Shown: one piece after another, positions 33,925 through 45,929 of the stretch
How the letters are laid out: each line of letters begins with the position of its first letter
Position numbering within the stretch: the stretch's first letter is position 1
Assembly (NCBI GenBank): GCA_022559845.1
Contig: CM040127.1
Location: 28,234,708-28,298,707 of the forward strand
Reading direction: 5' to 3'
Length of the DNA stretch: 64,000 nucleotides
DNA from: Amorphophallus konjac
Lineage: Eukaryota > Streptophyta > Magnoliopsida > Alismatales > Araceae
Notes under the pieces: generated by a model
What the model saw: the letters and a program-made list of their open reading frames with translations, nothing else
Told to the model about the DNA's origin: nothing
The model's database searches: none
Position numbers and translations under genes: made by a program

Positions 33925-34660
33925 AGAGGTCAACAAAGCATGTCAGTTTCTGGCGTCCTGTCGGCACTGACGAAGAGACCAAGAGACCAAGAGACTAAGA
34001 GACAACAAAGCATGTCAGTTCCCGGCATCCTGTCGGCACTGACGAAGAGACCAAGAGACTAAAAGACAACAAAGCACGTCAGTTCCCGGCATCCTGTCGG
34101 CACTGACGAAGAGACCAAGAGACTAAGATACAACAAAGCATGTCAGTTCCCGGCATCCTGTCGGCACTGACGAAGAGACCAAGAGACTAAGAGACAACAA
34201 AGCATGTCAGTTCCCGGCGTCCTGTCGGCACTGACGAAGAGACCAAGAGACCAAGAGACTAAGAGACAACAAAGCATGTCAGTTCTCGGCGTCATGTCGG
34301 CACTGACGAAGAGACCAAGAGACCAAGAGACTAAGAGACAACAAAGCATGTCAGTTCCCGGCATCCTGTCGGCACTGACGAAGAGACCAAGAGACCAAGA
34401 GACTAAGAGACAACAAAGCATGTCAGTTCCCGACATCCTGTCGGCACTGACGAAGAGACCAAGAGATCAACAAAGCATGTCAGTTCCCGACATTCCGTCG
34501 GCACTGACGAAGAGACAACACACTGCTTCAGTTCCCGGCATTCCGTCGGCACTGATGAAGAGACCAACATACTACCTCAGCTCCCGACGCTCCGTCGGCA
34601 CTAACAAAGAGACCAACAAACAACAAACCAGGTCGGCTCTCGACACCCCACCGACATCGA
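33925..34660 (+). repeat. 64/72-bp tandem repeat next to the 3' LTR
   Basis: About eleven units share CAACAAAGCATGTCAGTT, TGTCGGCACTGACGAAGAG and GACCAAGAGACTAAGAGA. CAACAAAGC starts at 33931, 34003, 34067, 34131, 34195, 34267, 34339 and 34411, giving periods of 72 or 64. The 8-bp difference is one extra ACCAAGAG. Later units decay towards 34660. Confidence 0.9.
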
Positions 34661-34726
34661 CAAAGAGAGAAGAGACGGGGACACCCTCGGGCACCGCCCG
34701 GCTCATCCTTCGCCTGCGATACCCGT

Positions 34727-34740
34727 GGGTGGAGGGCATT
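34727..34740 (+). other. Polypurine tract of the Tat element
   Basis: The purine-rich GGGTGGAGGGCATT directly precedes the TGTGGACACC start of the LTR, as expected for the plus-strand primer. Confidence 0.65.
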
Positions 34741-34929
34741 TGTGGACACCGAAAATTGCACATCCAAATGTCATGCTCGGCCCAGCATCAACAACGGCGT
34801 CGAGTGAAGAAACCCCGGAGAAATCAAGCACAAAAGGCCCCACAGTCCGTGGGCCCCAAAGGAAATCAAACGGGCCATGACTCGTGCTCGCAACGGGCTC
34901 AGAACGGGCCCCATATACACACCCCGTGA

Positions 34930-35240
34930 GGAGCCCTTCAGCGGCACGCCCAGCCCCCATGGGGTCTTCAACGGCACGCCCAAAGGGGCCTTCAACGGCA
35001 CGCCCCAACGGAGCCTTCAACGGCACGCCCAAAGGGGCCTTCAACGGCACGCCCCAACGGAGCCTTCAACGGCACGCCCAAAGGGGCCTTCAACGGCACG
35101 CCCCAAAGGGGCCTTCAACGGCACGCCCAAAGGGGCCTTCAGCGGCACAGCCTCCAGAGGCTTCAGCGGCAGGCCTTTTTGGCTCCCCAGCGGCACGCCC
35201 ATTCGAAGCCCTCCAGCGGCACAGCGTGAAGCTTTTCAAC
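34930..35240 (+). repeat. 24/25-bp repeats in the Tat LTR U3
   Basis: TTCAACGGCACGCCCAAAGG units of 24-25 bp, about ten copies, the last ones diverged (TTCAGCGGCAC). The array lies upstream of the TATA box. Confidence 0.82.
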
Positions 35241-35427
35241 GGCAAGACGACGTGCAGCCCATACCCTACGCTTCCTTGGCGCGCAGTGAGCCGTCTGAGG
35301 TGGCAACCGTCCATTGGGCCACGTGAGCTACCCCCTGACGACCCAGGACGGGGCAGGTCAAAGGCCATCATCACAAGGCCACTTCCCGTCTTCAACGGCC
35401 GGGCTGGAGGGCTTCGGCTGTGGGAGG

Positions 35428-35435
35428 TATAAAAG
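35428..35435 (+). promoter_or_regulatory. TATA box of the Tat LTR
   Basis: TATAAAAG lies about 690 bp into the LTR, followed by a purine-rich leader. Likely U3 promoter core. Confidence 0.55.
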
Positions 35436-36129
35436 ACCCTCCACTTCAACGGAGAAAGGATACACACACAAAAAGAGGGACAGAAAGAAGGAGGACACAC
35501 AGAGAAAGAAGAAGGGGACCAGACAGAGGAAAAGAGAGGAAGAGAAGAGAAAAGAGGAAGAAGAAGAGTTCCGGCGCGAGCCCCCCCCCCTTCGGCGACC
35601 GCCGTGAAGAGAGCAAGAGTAAGGGAGAGGAAGAGAGCTTAATGTAATGGGGGGGGAGAGGGTTGGGGACAGTGGCCAAAGGCCTTAGGCTCCAATGCTT
35701 TTGCCCCTTTCATATTCCATTCCTCCTTCCACTCTCCGTCTTGTATTCTTTTCCTTTTGTCCATGGCTTCACTTGGGTGTTTCCTCTGTAATATGCATGT
35801 ATGGCTACGGCCTTTTGCCCCCCCCCTGAATGAAGAATCACCCTCCTTGGGCTTCTCTTGCAATTTCTGTTGGTTTACCCCGCCTTCACAATGCATGTAA
35901 TGTGTTGCCCGTTTTCTCCGATCCTCCGGTTTCTTTCGAGCCACCACATCAACGCCATGCCTCCCTCGCGAAGCCTGACCTTGTGAGCCTCTCACTCATT
36001 TCCAGCAGCCTTTCCTTGGCCTCAAACCCCCCCTCCTTTCCTGGACTAGCCCTACAAGTCTCCCAGCCCCTATACTAGCCCTGCAAAACCTCCCAGCTCA
36101 TGCACTCAGCCCTTTCAATCCTCCAGCGA

Positions 36130-37230
36130 TGAGCCTTTCCGGCACTTGGCCGGCACACCCAATGGCCTTCAGCGGCACACCCAGTCCTGGCCCTCAGCGG
36201 CACGCCCAGATTGGCCCTCAGCGGCACACCCAGTCCTGGCCCTCAGCGGCATGCCCAGATTGGCCCTCAGCGGCACGCCCAGTCCTGACCCTCAGCGGCA
36301 CACCCAGTTCTGGCCTTCAGCGGCACGCTTCCCCCTTTGCCCTCAGCGGTGCGCCTAGACTGGCCTTCAACGGCACGCTACCCCCTGATCTTCCGCGGCA
36401 CGCTACCTTTGTGACCTTCAGCGGTACGCTACCCTTGTGGCCTTCAGCGACACACCCTTCATTCCCTCAACAGCCCCCTTCTTGGCCTCGTCCCCGGGCC
36501 CTTTCCTTCACGTTTTCCGAGGTTCTATAAAGGTGTTGCCCCTCCGGGGGGGCCCACCTCCAGTTGTCGGGTTCCGCCACTCCATGTGGGCGCGTTCCCT
36601 TTATCTCCCTTGCGTCTCGGGTTAAGGGGAGATGCTGCCGAATTTTTGTGAGAAACTAATAAACAATTAAAGAGGCAAAAGGAGGCAACAAACAAGCAGG
36701 ATAACTAACGAAACCTTCCAACTCATCAAACCACTGCCGACATCACAACGAAAACCGAACCAAACTGATTAACTACCCGGCAGCCCGAATGTCCAACCCG
36801 CAAGAAAAGAGGCAGAACCGAACAAAACATAAATAAGGGAGGAATTTTATATGAAACTACGCAAAAGTTAAGATAAGAAGAAAAGAAAAGTCTCAAAACA
36901 AATAATCGAAAACTGATCGAATCTCTACCATCACGCCTCATTGGCCTTCAGCGGTACGCCCCATTGGCCCTCAGCGGTGTGCTCCTCTTTAATCTTCAGC
37001 GGCACACCCTCATTGGCTCTCAGCGGCACGCTCCCCTTCAACCTTCAGCGGTACACTCCCTTGAGCCCCAGCGGTACGCTCCCCTTGGCCTTCAACGGTA
37101 CACCCCCTCAAGCCTTTAGCGGTACACCCCCTTAGCCTTCCAACGGCACAGGCCATCCTCATGTCCCTTGAACCTTCAGCGGTACGCTCTCTACTCAGCG
37201 GTACGCTCCCTTTTTTTTTCTCTTCGCCGG
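36130..37230 (+). repeat. CAGCGGCACGCCC-type repeat arrays in the Tat LTR
   Basis: Two arrays (about 36130-36460 and 36935-37230) of 25-31-bp units carry CAGCGGCACRCCC, separated by a 470-bp segment that includes CCACCTCCAGTTG and GGGGAGATGCTGCCGAATTT. That separator is conserved in the second LTR copy at 46985-47090. Confidence 0.78.
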
Positions 37231-39454
37231 CACACTATACATATGCATATATATACAACCTGATGAGGGCATTAGCAATAGCAGATAAACTAATAAAAAT
37301 TACGCTAATTAAGGACTCCGACAACGCGGTACTAATCACAATAAAAGAGGTAGGGGGGTAAGGAAATAAAAGAAATAATAATATTAATAGTAATAAAAGA
37401 AGATAAAATCATCCGGGACAAAGGCACAAAGAAGTAATAAACAGCGAAGGAAAGAGAAAAGCATATAATTAAGAAAATCCCAGATAAAAGATGCTAAGGC
37501 CCACGCTGCAGTCCCATCTCTCCCCGAGATCCGATGTAAAAGGAATAACAACACCACCCTTTCAGGTCGAGCCCGAGTCTCGGGAATTACCCCGATATGG
37601 CCAGGCTTTGATCTAACCTCGGGCCGACATCTTAATCGGACCGGATTCATTTTCTCGTTCGAATACCTTCCGAATCTCCAGTAAAACTACCGCAGGTTCG
37701 GCAGACATTTGAAGGGATCTACCCCGGTTTTCTCAGTGTGACTCTGCCACGGATCTGTGCCCGAATACGAAAAGGCCCACGAGTGACCGACACGGCCGAC
37801 AATTTATGGCCCCAATACAACCCTCAGCGTGATCTGTTCCCAACCTCTTTTGCACAGTTAGTATTATTCTTTTCGGACGCGGGGCCCCTAATTTCGGCAA
37901 TTAATCAAGGGTATTCCCTCGTATGGGGGATGTAAATGACGTCGTGGCCTTTATGGCGCGACGGGATTCGGTCCCGACACGAACTACACAATCGTCTGAC
38001 GGAGTCAGATCGAGCGCACCATGGGCTCTTCGGAACCCGAATAAATTGTCACTCCGGTGACTGGCACGCCCACGCACCCAACAAACCAGCAAAACGCATA
38101 AAATAATCATCTAACGAGAAGTGCGTCCATAGAGCGTAAATATGCGATTGTGTTACTTTACGTTGCCCCTAGGTTATGTGGTTGTAAAGTCAGCTCGAGA
38201 TGGGATCTCAAACATGAGACTTACTTTACATGAACACATACCTTAAACTGTTCCTGGTTGGAGGGTAATCACTCGGGGACTTTGATTACCTATTAAACTA
38301 GTACACATGATGTGTCAGTGACCAGTCTCATGGTCATTGGTGCGGGGCACCAACACATATGTGTAGGTGTATGTCCTTGGAGGATATACACTGAACTGAT
38401 CCGCTATTGGATCTTCAGATGGTTGATTATACCTAATGTCAACTGAAGATCCAACGATCTCAGTAGCATCGTTGGTCCTTTGACCTGAGACATTGATCGG
38501 ATGTTACACGAGGATTGGAATGGTTTAATTACTTGGCTAAGTGACTTTAACCATAAGTCATGAGTTGCCGAGTCGTTAACCACTCCAGGATACGTGTGAA
38601 GATCGTCAATGGTCAAGAAGGGATCACTCACTGTCAGGTATATATCAGACAGTTAATGGGTCATGACATTGACGCTCCGTTAAATCCCTGGCCAGGGTCG
38701 TGTGAGTTCGTTTAGAACGGACGTCATACACATTAAGGAGGTCATAGTCAAATGGTACGATCATGGGGTTTGACAGAAACCGTACCCTCGATCGTACCAG
38801 ACTCATAGAAGGAGCAAGGGATTATATCGATGCGGTAACTGTGGACTTACAAGTACCAGACAGGCTGGTTTAAACCCGGGGTCATCTAGGATCACGCGGA
38901 TTTGCTTGACCCAACGTGATCAAAGGTTCGGAATAAATTAAACTATTGTTCGGCTCTAGTAGAAGCGAAGAATACATTTAATTTACTTCTAATTGGGAAT
39001 TAGAAGTTAATAGACCTTAAACTAGAGTGACTGTGGGCCTAGAGGATCACACACAATAGATTCTTGGGTGACGATTTATTATTATACAAGCGTATGTATT
39101 AATTCCCTTTAATTCCTTTTGGAAAGGAGTGTAAATGGGGCTTAATACATATGTATAATAAAGGAAAGGTCATATATATAATTTTGGTCCTTTGGAGGTC
39201 TTTTGAAAAGGGCCAAAACTCTATATATATGGCACCTACGTGAGTTCATTCGATCTCTCCCTTCCAACCCCCCTTAATGCTAATCAAGCATTAAGCATTA
39301 AGGAGAGGTTAAGCCTCCCCCCTTTCTCCCCCTTGCTCTCTCTCTCTCCAAAAGGTGATAGAGTCGGGAAAAGTTGCGCCGGGGAGGTACCGTCGCTGCG
39401 CAAGAGTCCGTGTGGATCTGCTCTAGAGGCCGTACAGCTGTGCGGCTCGGTTTC

Positions 39455-41488
39455 TGATGCGGGACGGGACCATGGACACGATAAGCTAGCGGTCGTCCCT
39501 TAGCGAGGGAAGCGTCGGATGTGCGCGGTTGAACAACCGGCAGTGAGCTAGGGTGGTCGGCTCTCAATTGTGCCGGGATCGGGTCACGGGACGGTCACTC
39601 TCTCACTCGCAGCAGTGATATGATAAATTAAAAGCGAGCTAGGTAACCCTACACATGCTCTCTAGCAGCGGCATAAACAAGCATATATAGAAATAAGCGG
39701 AATGCCAAGCAAGGAGCGAATACGATACCTCCACGCGCTCGGCGTGGCGAAGATGGCACCCGGCCGAAACTCGTACTCCCGGGAACTTAATACATTAAGA
39801 TTACAGCAATACAAGTAAGCCCACTCCACGCAGGGAGGTAACGGGCGACACAAGGGGGCCCGGGAGGACCAATTCCGGGTTGACGGGCGGTTTCCGGGCA
39901 CGGCTTCGGCTTCGCGCGTACTCGTGCTAGTGGGGCCCACGTGTGGACCGGAGGGGTCGTGTGGGACCTGATGCCTCCTCTGGTGTGGGTACACTTGGGA
40001 AGCGCTCCCCTAGGATGGCGAGTTGCTGGAACGACCGCCGGACGCCGGGCGGCCCTCGGACGACGCTCGCGGGAAACCGGCCACAAGTCTGCACTTGCTG
40101 TCTTCTCGCGCGCTGTCCGGCGAGATCGGCTGCTGTGATCAACCCCGTCGTCGGAATGCAACGAGCTCGGCGCCGTTGGAAAGAGGACTCCAAATACTTT
40201 GACGTAGGGGCCTTCAGAAAAAAATAATCAGATACGTATATCTGACTTATGGAATTTACACCCTTGCTGTAAACAGGCCAGAACTGCAGGGGCAGGTTCT
40301 GACTTCTCTGAAAATCACCGTTGACCGGTGGGAGGACCTTGGAATATGGAGATGAGTTCTTCAGAAAAGTTGAATATCTCTGAGATAGAAAACCGGGACT
40401 ATTTTTGGTTTTTGATTTGGATAGGAAATGGATTTTATGGGATTTTTTGAGTGGACCTGGGTCGGATCTGGGACACTGTGGAAAAATTGCTCACAGGAAC
40501 TGGTACGAATTTTGAAAAATACCTAGAGACCTTATCAAAAATTAAGAAAATTCATGGTGGTAGAAATATGTGGACAGAAGTCTCAGTAATTTTTAGAGCC
40601 CCAAAAAAATTCAAAACATGGGTCGAACAAGGTAGACTCAGAACTGATGAACAGTAGACAGAACCTGGACAGAACTGAAATTTGAACTTGGACGAAAATC
40701 TAAAAATATCTAAAGGACGAATTTTTGCCTGAAATTTTTTGTGGAGGTAAGGGTTCAAGAGGGGAACCAACCCTGAAAATTGGAGCTTCAGAAGATTAGG
40801 GAAGAGAGAGGGACAATTCGGAGAAGAGAGGTCTGTCCAGAGTGGACAGAAAACCGAATTCGTTGGTGAAGACGCGTCGGCGGCGAGACGGCGACGGCGG
40901 CGATCACCGGAGCTGCTTCAGAAGTTGGAGGGGATCAAGAGGGGAGGGATCTCACTCTATAACGGGGCTGGAGGTGGAAGAACACCAGGGAGAGAGGGGA
41001 GAGGGGCACAAGCTTCAAGGAGGCAAAATGCTAATTTCTTCTTCATTCATTCTTTCCATAAGAAAATACAAGTATTTATATGAAAGGGTTCTAATCTAAT
41101 ATGAGCCCTTGGATCAAGGGTTGAAGAATGGAGGGTTGAGATGTGGTGTGAACACCACACTAAACCCAAATAAACTAATAGGTTCTCCCCCCCCCCTTAA
41201 AGAGGACAATTTGGAATTGTCTTCTTTATTTAATTCATGGTCCAAGTCCAAATTTGGACCATGGACCAGCCACCTTGGACCCAAGAGTCCATGTGGACCA
41301 ATAAGGAGGAGGGAGGGGGCCCCTGCAGGGCCTACAAGCATATTTGCAAAGAAACCCAATGGCCTTTTTCAAATAAACCCACTAAGACCTACTATTGTGT
41401 ACGCATATATCACAAGGGCGTACATACAAATACAAAAGGACATAAATGCAAACACAAAGTGAGCTGGTTGTCGCTGATGTCCCCATCA
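39455..41488 (-). repeat. 3' LTR of the gag-only element
   Basis: 2034 bp, paired with 43896-45929. On the minus strand it is the downstream LTR. It is preceded on that strand by the purine-rich segment complementary to 41489-41505. Confidence 0.93.
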
Positions 41489-41505
41489 ATTCTCCCCGGG
41501 TGGGA
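41489..41505 (-). other. Polypurine tract of the gag-only element
   Basis: On the minus strand the sequence ACCCGGGGAGAAT leads directly into the LTR start TGATGGGGAC. Moderate match to a plus-strand primer. Confidence 0.5.
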
Positions 41506-41971
41506 GGAACTCGACCCCGTCGAGTAAAGGGTGCGGCTGCTCAGGTCTCCGGCGGATCCGTCACCGTGCCAAGTAGCGCGGGTATGCTCCACTCCAAGTG
41601 ATCGGCACCTGCTCATTCCACATATACTCGATATGCGCACTGCTATGGCCAAAGGTGGTCACTCCGAAGGGGCACTCTCAACGGAAGGAAACAGCTCAAA
41701 GACTCACTAGGAATCACTGCTGAGTCCCTATAGGTGACTGATCCGGGTATAGAAGTAAACCGATCCCATACTCGTCAAGTGAATCGACTCGCTTCACACT
41801 CATTCGGGAACGACACGAGCTTGCACAAGACACATGCAGACTCACCATGCACTGACACACGAATGCAAACCATGCAAACAATCGACTCAAAATCACCACA
41901 CAAACAAACCACACAAAGAAAGCACACTGACTCATGCACGACTCTAGACTAAGGTGGTAGCATCAAACCCA
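41506..41971 (-). other. 3' untranslated part of the gag-only element
   Basis: This lies between the gag stop and the polypurine tract. No ORF with known domains is present here, and in particular no trace of protease or RT. Confidence 0.6.
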
Positions 41972-43552
41972 CTAGGTGGCGACATCCTGGGCGGCAGAAG
42001 GGTCGCCCAGCTCTTCCCCCATGGCATAGTATTCATCGGCCAGTGCCTCGTCGGCCTCGTAATCGACATGCTCAAGCTCGGGAGGTGCGGATCCTCTAAC
42101 ACCTAAGGCTAGGGTGGTGCGAGCGGGACACTCACTAGCAATGTGGCCGTACCCGTGACAGTGGAAACATTGTATTCGCGATCGACTACTCTCCCCGATA
42201 AGAGGGGCCTTACCCTTATCATCCCGCCGGGTAGGGGGTGTAGGCAACAATGGGGGAGGTGTAGGTGCCTTGGACAAGAGTGGCGGGGGTGCCGGTGCCA
42301 GAGGACGGGCTATAGGAGCTGGGGGACGGGCAAAGGGTGCCGGTGGTTGGGATGGAAATAGATCCCAGGGTGGAGGAGGGCGAGGCCGTGGAGCGAAGTG
42401 CTCCTGACGGGTGGGCTCCTGAGGTCGAGCCATGGGAGGCCGCTGATGTGGGCCTATAGAGTGACGGGGCTCGGTATTACGGAGAGGGGTGGGGCCCAAC
42501 CGATGGCTAGACTCGAACTCTCCCTCAAATTGCTCCATCTCGAGAGCAACCTGATATGCCTCTTCCAACGTCTTGGCATTGCGGCGGAAAAGCTCATACT
42601 GGTAGTGTGGCCGCAAACCACGTCGAAAGCGGGACACGGGCATGGTACTCTCCTCCGTGACACCACATCGTAGAAAGTACTCATCAAACTCCGCGATGTA
42701 TTCGGAGACGGACCGGTCTCCCTGGCTAAGACTTTGCCATCTATCGATGAGTCGCTGGCGGTATGTGGGAGGAAGGTACTTTTGCCGAAGTTTATTCTTC
42801 ATCTCGGCCCATGTGTCAATCGGGGGTTCTAGCCGCTGAAGTAGCAGGCTCTCCACATTCTTCCAATAGGTTTGTGCCTGCCCCATGAGTTTCATGGTGG
42901 CAAATCGGACCCTTCGACGCTCCGACATATCATACCATTCAAAATAACGGTCCATGCCAAACTCCCAATCTAGGTAGACTTTCGGATCCAAAGACCCGTA
43001 AAAAGCGGGAGGATCCGCTCGCACGGTCTTAAGGACCCGATCATCATCCTCATCTCGTTGTGGCTGAAAACCACGACGGCGTTGACCATACCCCTCGTAG
43101 GCATTGTCGGACCCATAGTCCTCGAGACCAAGGTCACGGTGTGGTAGTTGGGGAACCCGAGGAGGGGCGGGTGGAGGAACCAGTGGTGGCTGGTTTTGGG
43201 CCGAGGGAGCGGCCTGGACTTGGGCCATGGGAGCGGGTGGGACTTGGGCCCCCGCGGGAGGAGGTGCGGGTGGACCTTGGGCTGCCCCAGGAGGGTCCCC
43301 GTGTGACATCCTATCTAACCGCCCAACGAGGTCTTGGACCGACCTATCGGAGTTTTCCATGCGTCCCTCCATGGCCCTAAGGCGACCATCCATATTCTCG
43401 GAGAAGGTCCGAAAGTTAGCATCGGATTGGTCCAACCTAGCCATAATGGCCATCATCGCCTCTTGTAGGGAGTGGAAGTCTCCCGAGGTATCCCGTGGGT
43501 TGGCCATAGGTGGGGGTGGGGGTGAGTACTGAGTACCCCGACGAGTGGGCAT
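41972..43552 (-). CDS. gag: Retrotransposon Gag protein with CCHC zinc knuckle (526 aa)
   Basis: The start is the ATG at 43552-43550 (MPTRRGTQYS), the first ATG of the frame. Layout: a short Pro-rich start, a heptad-like coiled coil (about residues 25-75, MMAIMARLDQSDANFRTF on), a Pro/Ala-rich linker (about 80-130), the Retrotrans_gag (capsid-like) domain (about 175-310: PAFYGSLDPKVYLDWEFGMD, KLMGQAQTYWKNV, KLRQKYLPPTYRQRLIDRW, SVSEYIAEFDEYFLRCG), a second Pro-rich linker, and a perfect C-x2-C-x4-H-x4-C knuckle (CFHCHGYGHIASEC, about 42128-42172) near the C-terminus. It is intact with no stops, so it could form particles or compete for them. The capsid wording and tRNA-Met primer suggest a chromovirus-like Ty3/gypsy origin (inference). 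No pol follows. Confidence 0.9.
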   Translation of the reverse strand: MPTRRGTQYSPPPPPMANPRDTSGDFHSLQEAMMAIMARLDQSDANFRTFSENMDGRLRAMEGRMENSDRSVQDLVGRLDRMSHGDPPGAAQGPPAPPPAGAQVPPAPMAQVQAAPSAQNQPPLVPPPAPPRVPQLPHRDLGLEDYGSDNAYEGYGQRRRGFQPQRDEDDDRVLKTVRADPPAFYGSLDPKVYLDWEFGMDRYFEWYDMSERRRVRFATMKLMGQAQTYWKNVESLLLQRLEPPIDTWAEMKNKLRQKYLPPTYRQRLIDRWQSLSQGDRSVSEYIAEFDEYFLRCGVTEESTMPVSRFRRGLRPHYQYELFRRNAKTLEEAYQVALEMEQFEGEFESSHRLGPTPLRNTEPRHSIGPHQRPPMARPQEPTRQEHFAPRPRPPPPWDLFPSQPPAPFARPPAPIARPLAPAPPPLLSKAPTPPPLLPTPPTRRDDKGKAPLIGESSRSRIQCFHCHGYGHIASECPARTTLALGVRGSAPPELEHVDYEADEALADEYYAMGEELGDPSAAQDVAT

Positions 43553-43880
43553 GCAAACACACCGACTAGAGGACACCGACTAAAGCAAAACACACTAATG
43601 CAAAATGATGCGCCTAGACTTAACCAAAACTCGGTACGCGGCGGAGATAATTGACCCGAAGGTCACTCGCACAAGTGTGCGGCCTTCCCGATAGGCGTAA
43701 CCTAACGGTCGGACAACACCTTTTTATATACCGAGTAAAGGGATGTATGCGACCCAAAAACGACTCTTTTTGTTGTTTTAAAAATATGATGATCCTAAAC
43801 ACGACTTAGACCGACTAATGACTAGACGTAAATGACACTCTTTTTTTTTTTTTGCTTTTTGACACCCTAGACTCAAACTC

Positions 43881-43892
43881 GCTCTGATACCA
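43881..43892 (-). other. Primer-binding site matching initiator tRNA-Met
   Basis: On the minus strand TGGTATCAGAGC lies three bases after the LTR end. This is the standard tRNA-Met primer site of many plant LTR elements. Confidence 0.92.
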
Positions 43893-43895
43893 AAT

Positions 43896-45929
43896 TGATG
43901 CGGGACGGGACCATGGACACGATAAGCTAGCGGTCGTCCCTTAGCGAGGGAAGCGTCGGATGTGCGCGGTTGAACAACCGGCAGTGAGCTAGGGTGGTCG
44001 GCTCTCAATTGTGCCCGGATCGGGTCACGGGACGGTCACTCTCTCACTCGCAGCAGTGATATGATAAATTAAAAGCGAGCTAGGTAACCCTACACATGCT
44101 CTCTAGCAGCGGCATAAACAAGCATATATAGAAATAAGCGGAATGCCAAGCAAGGAGCGAATACGATACCTCCACGCGCTCGGCGTGGCGAAGATGGCAC
44201 CCGGCCGAAACTCGTACTCCCGGGAACTTAATACATTAAGATTACAGCAATACAAGTAAGCCCACTCCACGCAGGGAGGTAACGGGCGACACAAGGGGGC
44301 CCGGGAGGACCAATTCCGGGTTGACGGGCGGTTTCCGGGCACGGCTTCGGCTTCGCGCGTACTCGTGCTAGTGGGGCCCACGTGTGGACCGGAGGGGTCG
44401 TGTGGGACCTGATGCCTCCTCTGGTGTGGGTACACTTGGGAAGCGCTCCCCTAGGATGGCGAGTTGCTGGAACGACCGCCGGACGCCGGGCGGCCCTCGG
44501 ACGACGCTCGCGGGAAACCGGCCACAAGTCTGCACTTGCTGTCTTCTCGCGCGCTGTCCGGCGAGATCGGCTGCTGTGATCAACCCCGTCGTCGGAATGC
44601 AACGAGCTCAGCGCCGTTGGAAAGAGGACTCCAAATACTTCGACGTAGGGGCCTTCAGAAAAAAATAATCAGATACGTATATCTGACTTATGGAATTTAC
44701 ACCCTTGCTGTAAACAGGCCAGAACTGCAGGGGCAGGTTCTGACTTCTCTGAAAATCATCGTTGACCGGTGGGAGGACCTTGGAATATGGAGATGAGTTC
44801 TTCAGAAAAGTTGAAGATCTCTGAGATAGAAAACCGGGACTATTTTTGGTTTTTGATTTGGATAGGAAATGGATTTTATGGGATTTTTGAGTGGACCTGG
44901 GTCGGATCTGGGACACTGTGGAAAAATTGCTCACAGGAACTGGTACGAATTTTGAAAAATACCTAGAGACCTTATCAAAAATTAAGAAAATTCATGGTGG
45001 TAGACATATGTGGACAGAAGGCTCAGTAAGTTTTAGAGCCCCAAAAAAATTCAAAACATGGGTCGAACAAGGTAGACTCAGAACTGATGAACAGTAGACA
45101 GAACCTGGACAGAACTGAAATTTGAACTTGGACGAAAATCTAAAAATATCTAAAGGACGAATTTTTGCCTGAAATTTTTTGTGGAGGTAAGGGTTCAAGA
45201 GGGGAACCAACCCTGAAAATTGGAGCTTCAGAAGATGAGGGAAGAGAGAGGGACAATTCGGAGAAGAGAGGTCTGTCCAGAGTGGACAGAAAACCTAATT
45301 CGTTGCTGAAGACGCATCGGCGGCGAGACGGCGGCGGCGGCGATTACCGGAGCTGCTTCAGAAGTTGGAGGGGATCAAGAGGGGAGGGATCTCACTCTAT
45401 AACTGGGCTGGAGGTGGAAGAACACCAGGGAGAGAGGGGAGAGGGGCACAAGCTTCAAGGAGGCAAAATGCTAATTTCTTCTTCATTCATTCTTTCCATA
45501 AGAAAATACAAGTATTTATATGAAATGGTTCTAATCTAATATGAGCCCTTGGATCAAGGGTTGAAGAATGGAGGGTTGAGATGTGGTGTGAACACCACAT
45601 TAAACCCAAATAAACTAATAGGTCCGCCCCCCCCCCCTTAAAGAGGACAATTTGGAATTGTCTTCTTTATTTAATTCATGGTCCAAGTCCAAATTTGGAC
45701 CATGGACCAGCCACCTTGGACCCAAGAGTCCATGTGGACCAATAAGGAGGAGGGAGGGGGCCCCTGCAGGGCCTACAAGCATATTTGCAAAGAAACCCAA
45801 TGGCCTTTTGCAAATAAACCCACTAAGACCTACTATTGTGTACGCATATATCACAAGGGCGTACATACAAATACAAAAGGACATAAATGCAAACACAAAG
45901 TGAGCTGGTTGTCGCTGATGTCCCCATCA
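43896..45929 (-). repeat. 5' LTR of the gag-only element
   Basis: 2034 bp, nearly identical to 39455-41488. In minus orientation it starts TGATGGGGACATCAGCGACA and ends at the CATCA next to the tRNA-Met primer site. Confidence 0.93.

Larger units (their letters stand above)
17467..38131 (+). mobile_element. Tat-lineage (Retand-like) Ty3/gypsy retrotransposon, 5' part displaced by the Athila insertion
   Basis: From left to right: Gag C-terminal part, protease, a second knuckle-containing segment, RT, RNase H, archaeal-type RNase H, integrase (to 24798), a 9.9 kb 3' region with a spliced antisense gene and tandem repeats, a polypurine tract (34727-34740) and a 3' LTR (34741-38131). Two RNase H domains, a long repeat-rich 3' region and an extra antisense gene are features of the Tat lineage. 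The 5' LTR and the Gag N-terminus lie left of the window, beyond the Athila copy. At least five in-frame stops and one frameshift make it non-functional. Confidence 0.85.
34741..38131 (+). repeat. 3' LTR of the Tat element (about 3.4 kb)
   Basis: It begins TGTGGACACCGAAAATTGCA after the polypurine tract. Its last 240 bp (37895-38131) align closely with 49170-49410, which is followed by a primer-binding site, fixing this as an LTR end. The final bases read GTCCATA here against GTCCACA there, so the terminal C may have mutated. Inside are TATAAAAG at 35428-35435, CAACGGCACGCCC repeats (34930-35240), a purine-rich leader (35450-35640), CAGCGGCACGCCCAG-type repeats (36130-36460), and a further array (36935-37230). 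Confidence 0.78.
39455..45929 (-). mobile_element. Gag-only (TR-GAG-like) non-autonomous LTR retrotransposon, 6475 bp
   Basis: Two 2034-bp LTRs (39455-41488 and 43896-45929) are flanked by a perfect GTTTC duplication (39450-39454 and 45930-45934). LTR ends are TGATG...CATCA. Reading on the minus strand, the primer site next to LTR 43896-45929 matches initiator tRNA-Met, then one gag ORF follows, then a purine-rich tract beside LTR 39455-41488. There is no protease, RT or integrase in the 2.4 kb interior. This is the architecture described for terminal-repeat retrotransposons carrying only a GAG domain, although this copy is larger. I count about 20 LTR differences by eye (near 1 percent), so it is older than the nested element at 2669. 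Confidence 0.92.

Noticed and set aside
39662..40193. Pro/Arg-rich ORFs of 110 and 124 codons inside the gag-only element's LTR (repeated at 44103-44602)
   Set aside because: They lie wholly in LTR sequence, appear in both LTRs only because those are duplicates, and show no domain.
43881..43892. TGGTATCAGAGC as part of a tRNA gene
   Set aside because: Only the primer-binding complement is present; no cloverleaf, A box or B box around it. No tRNA gene was found in the window.
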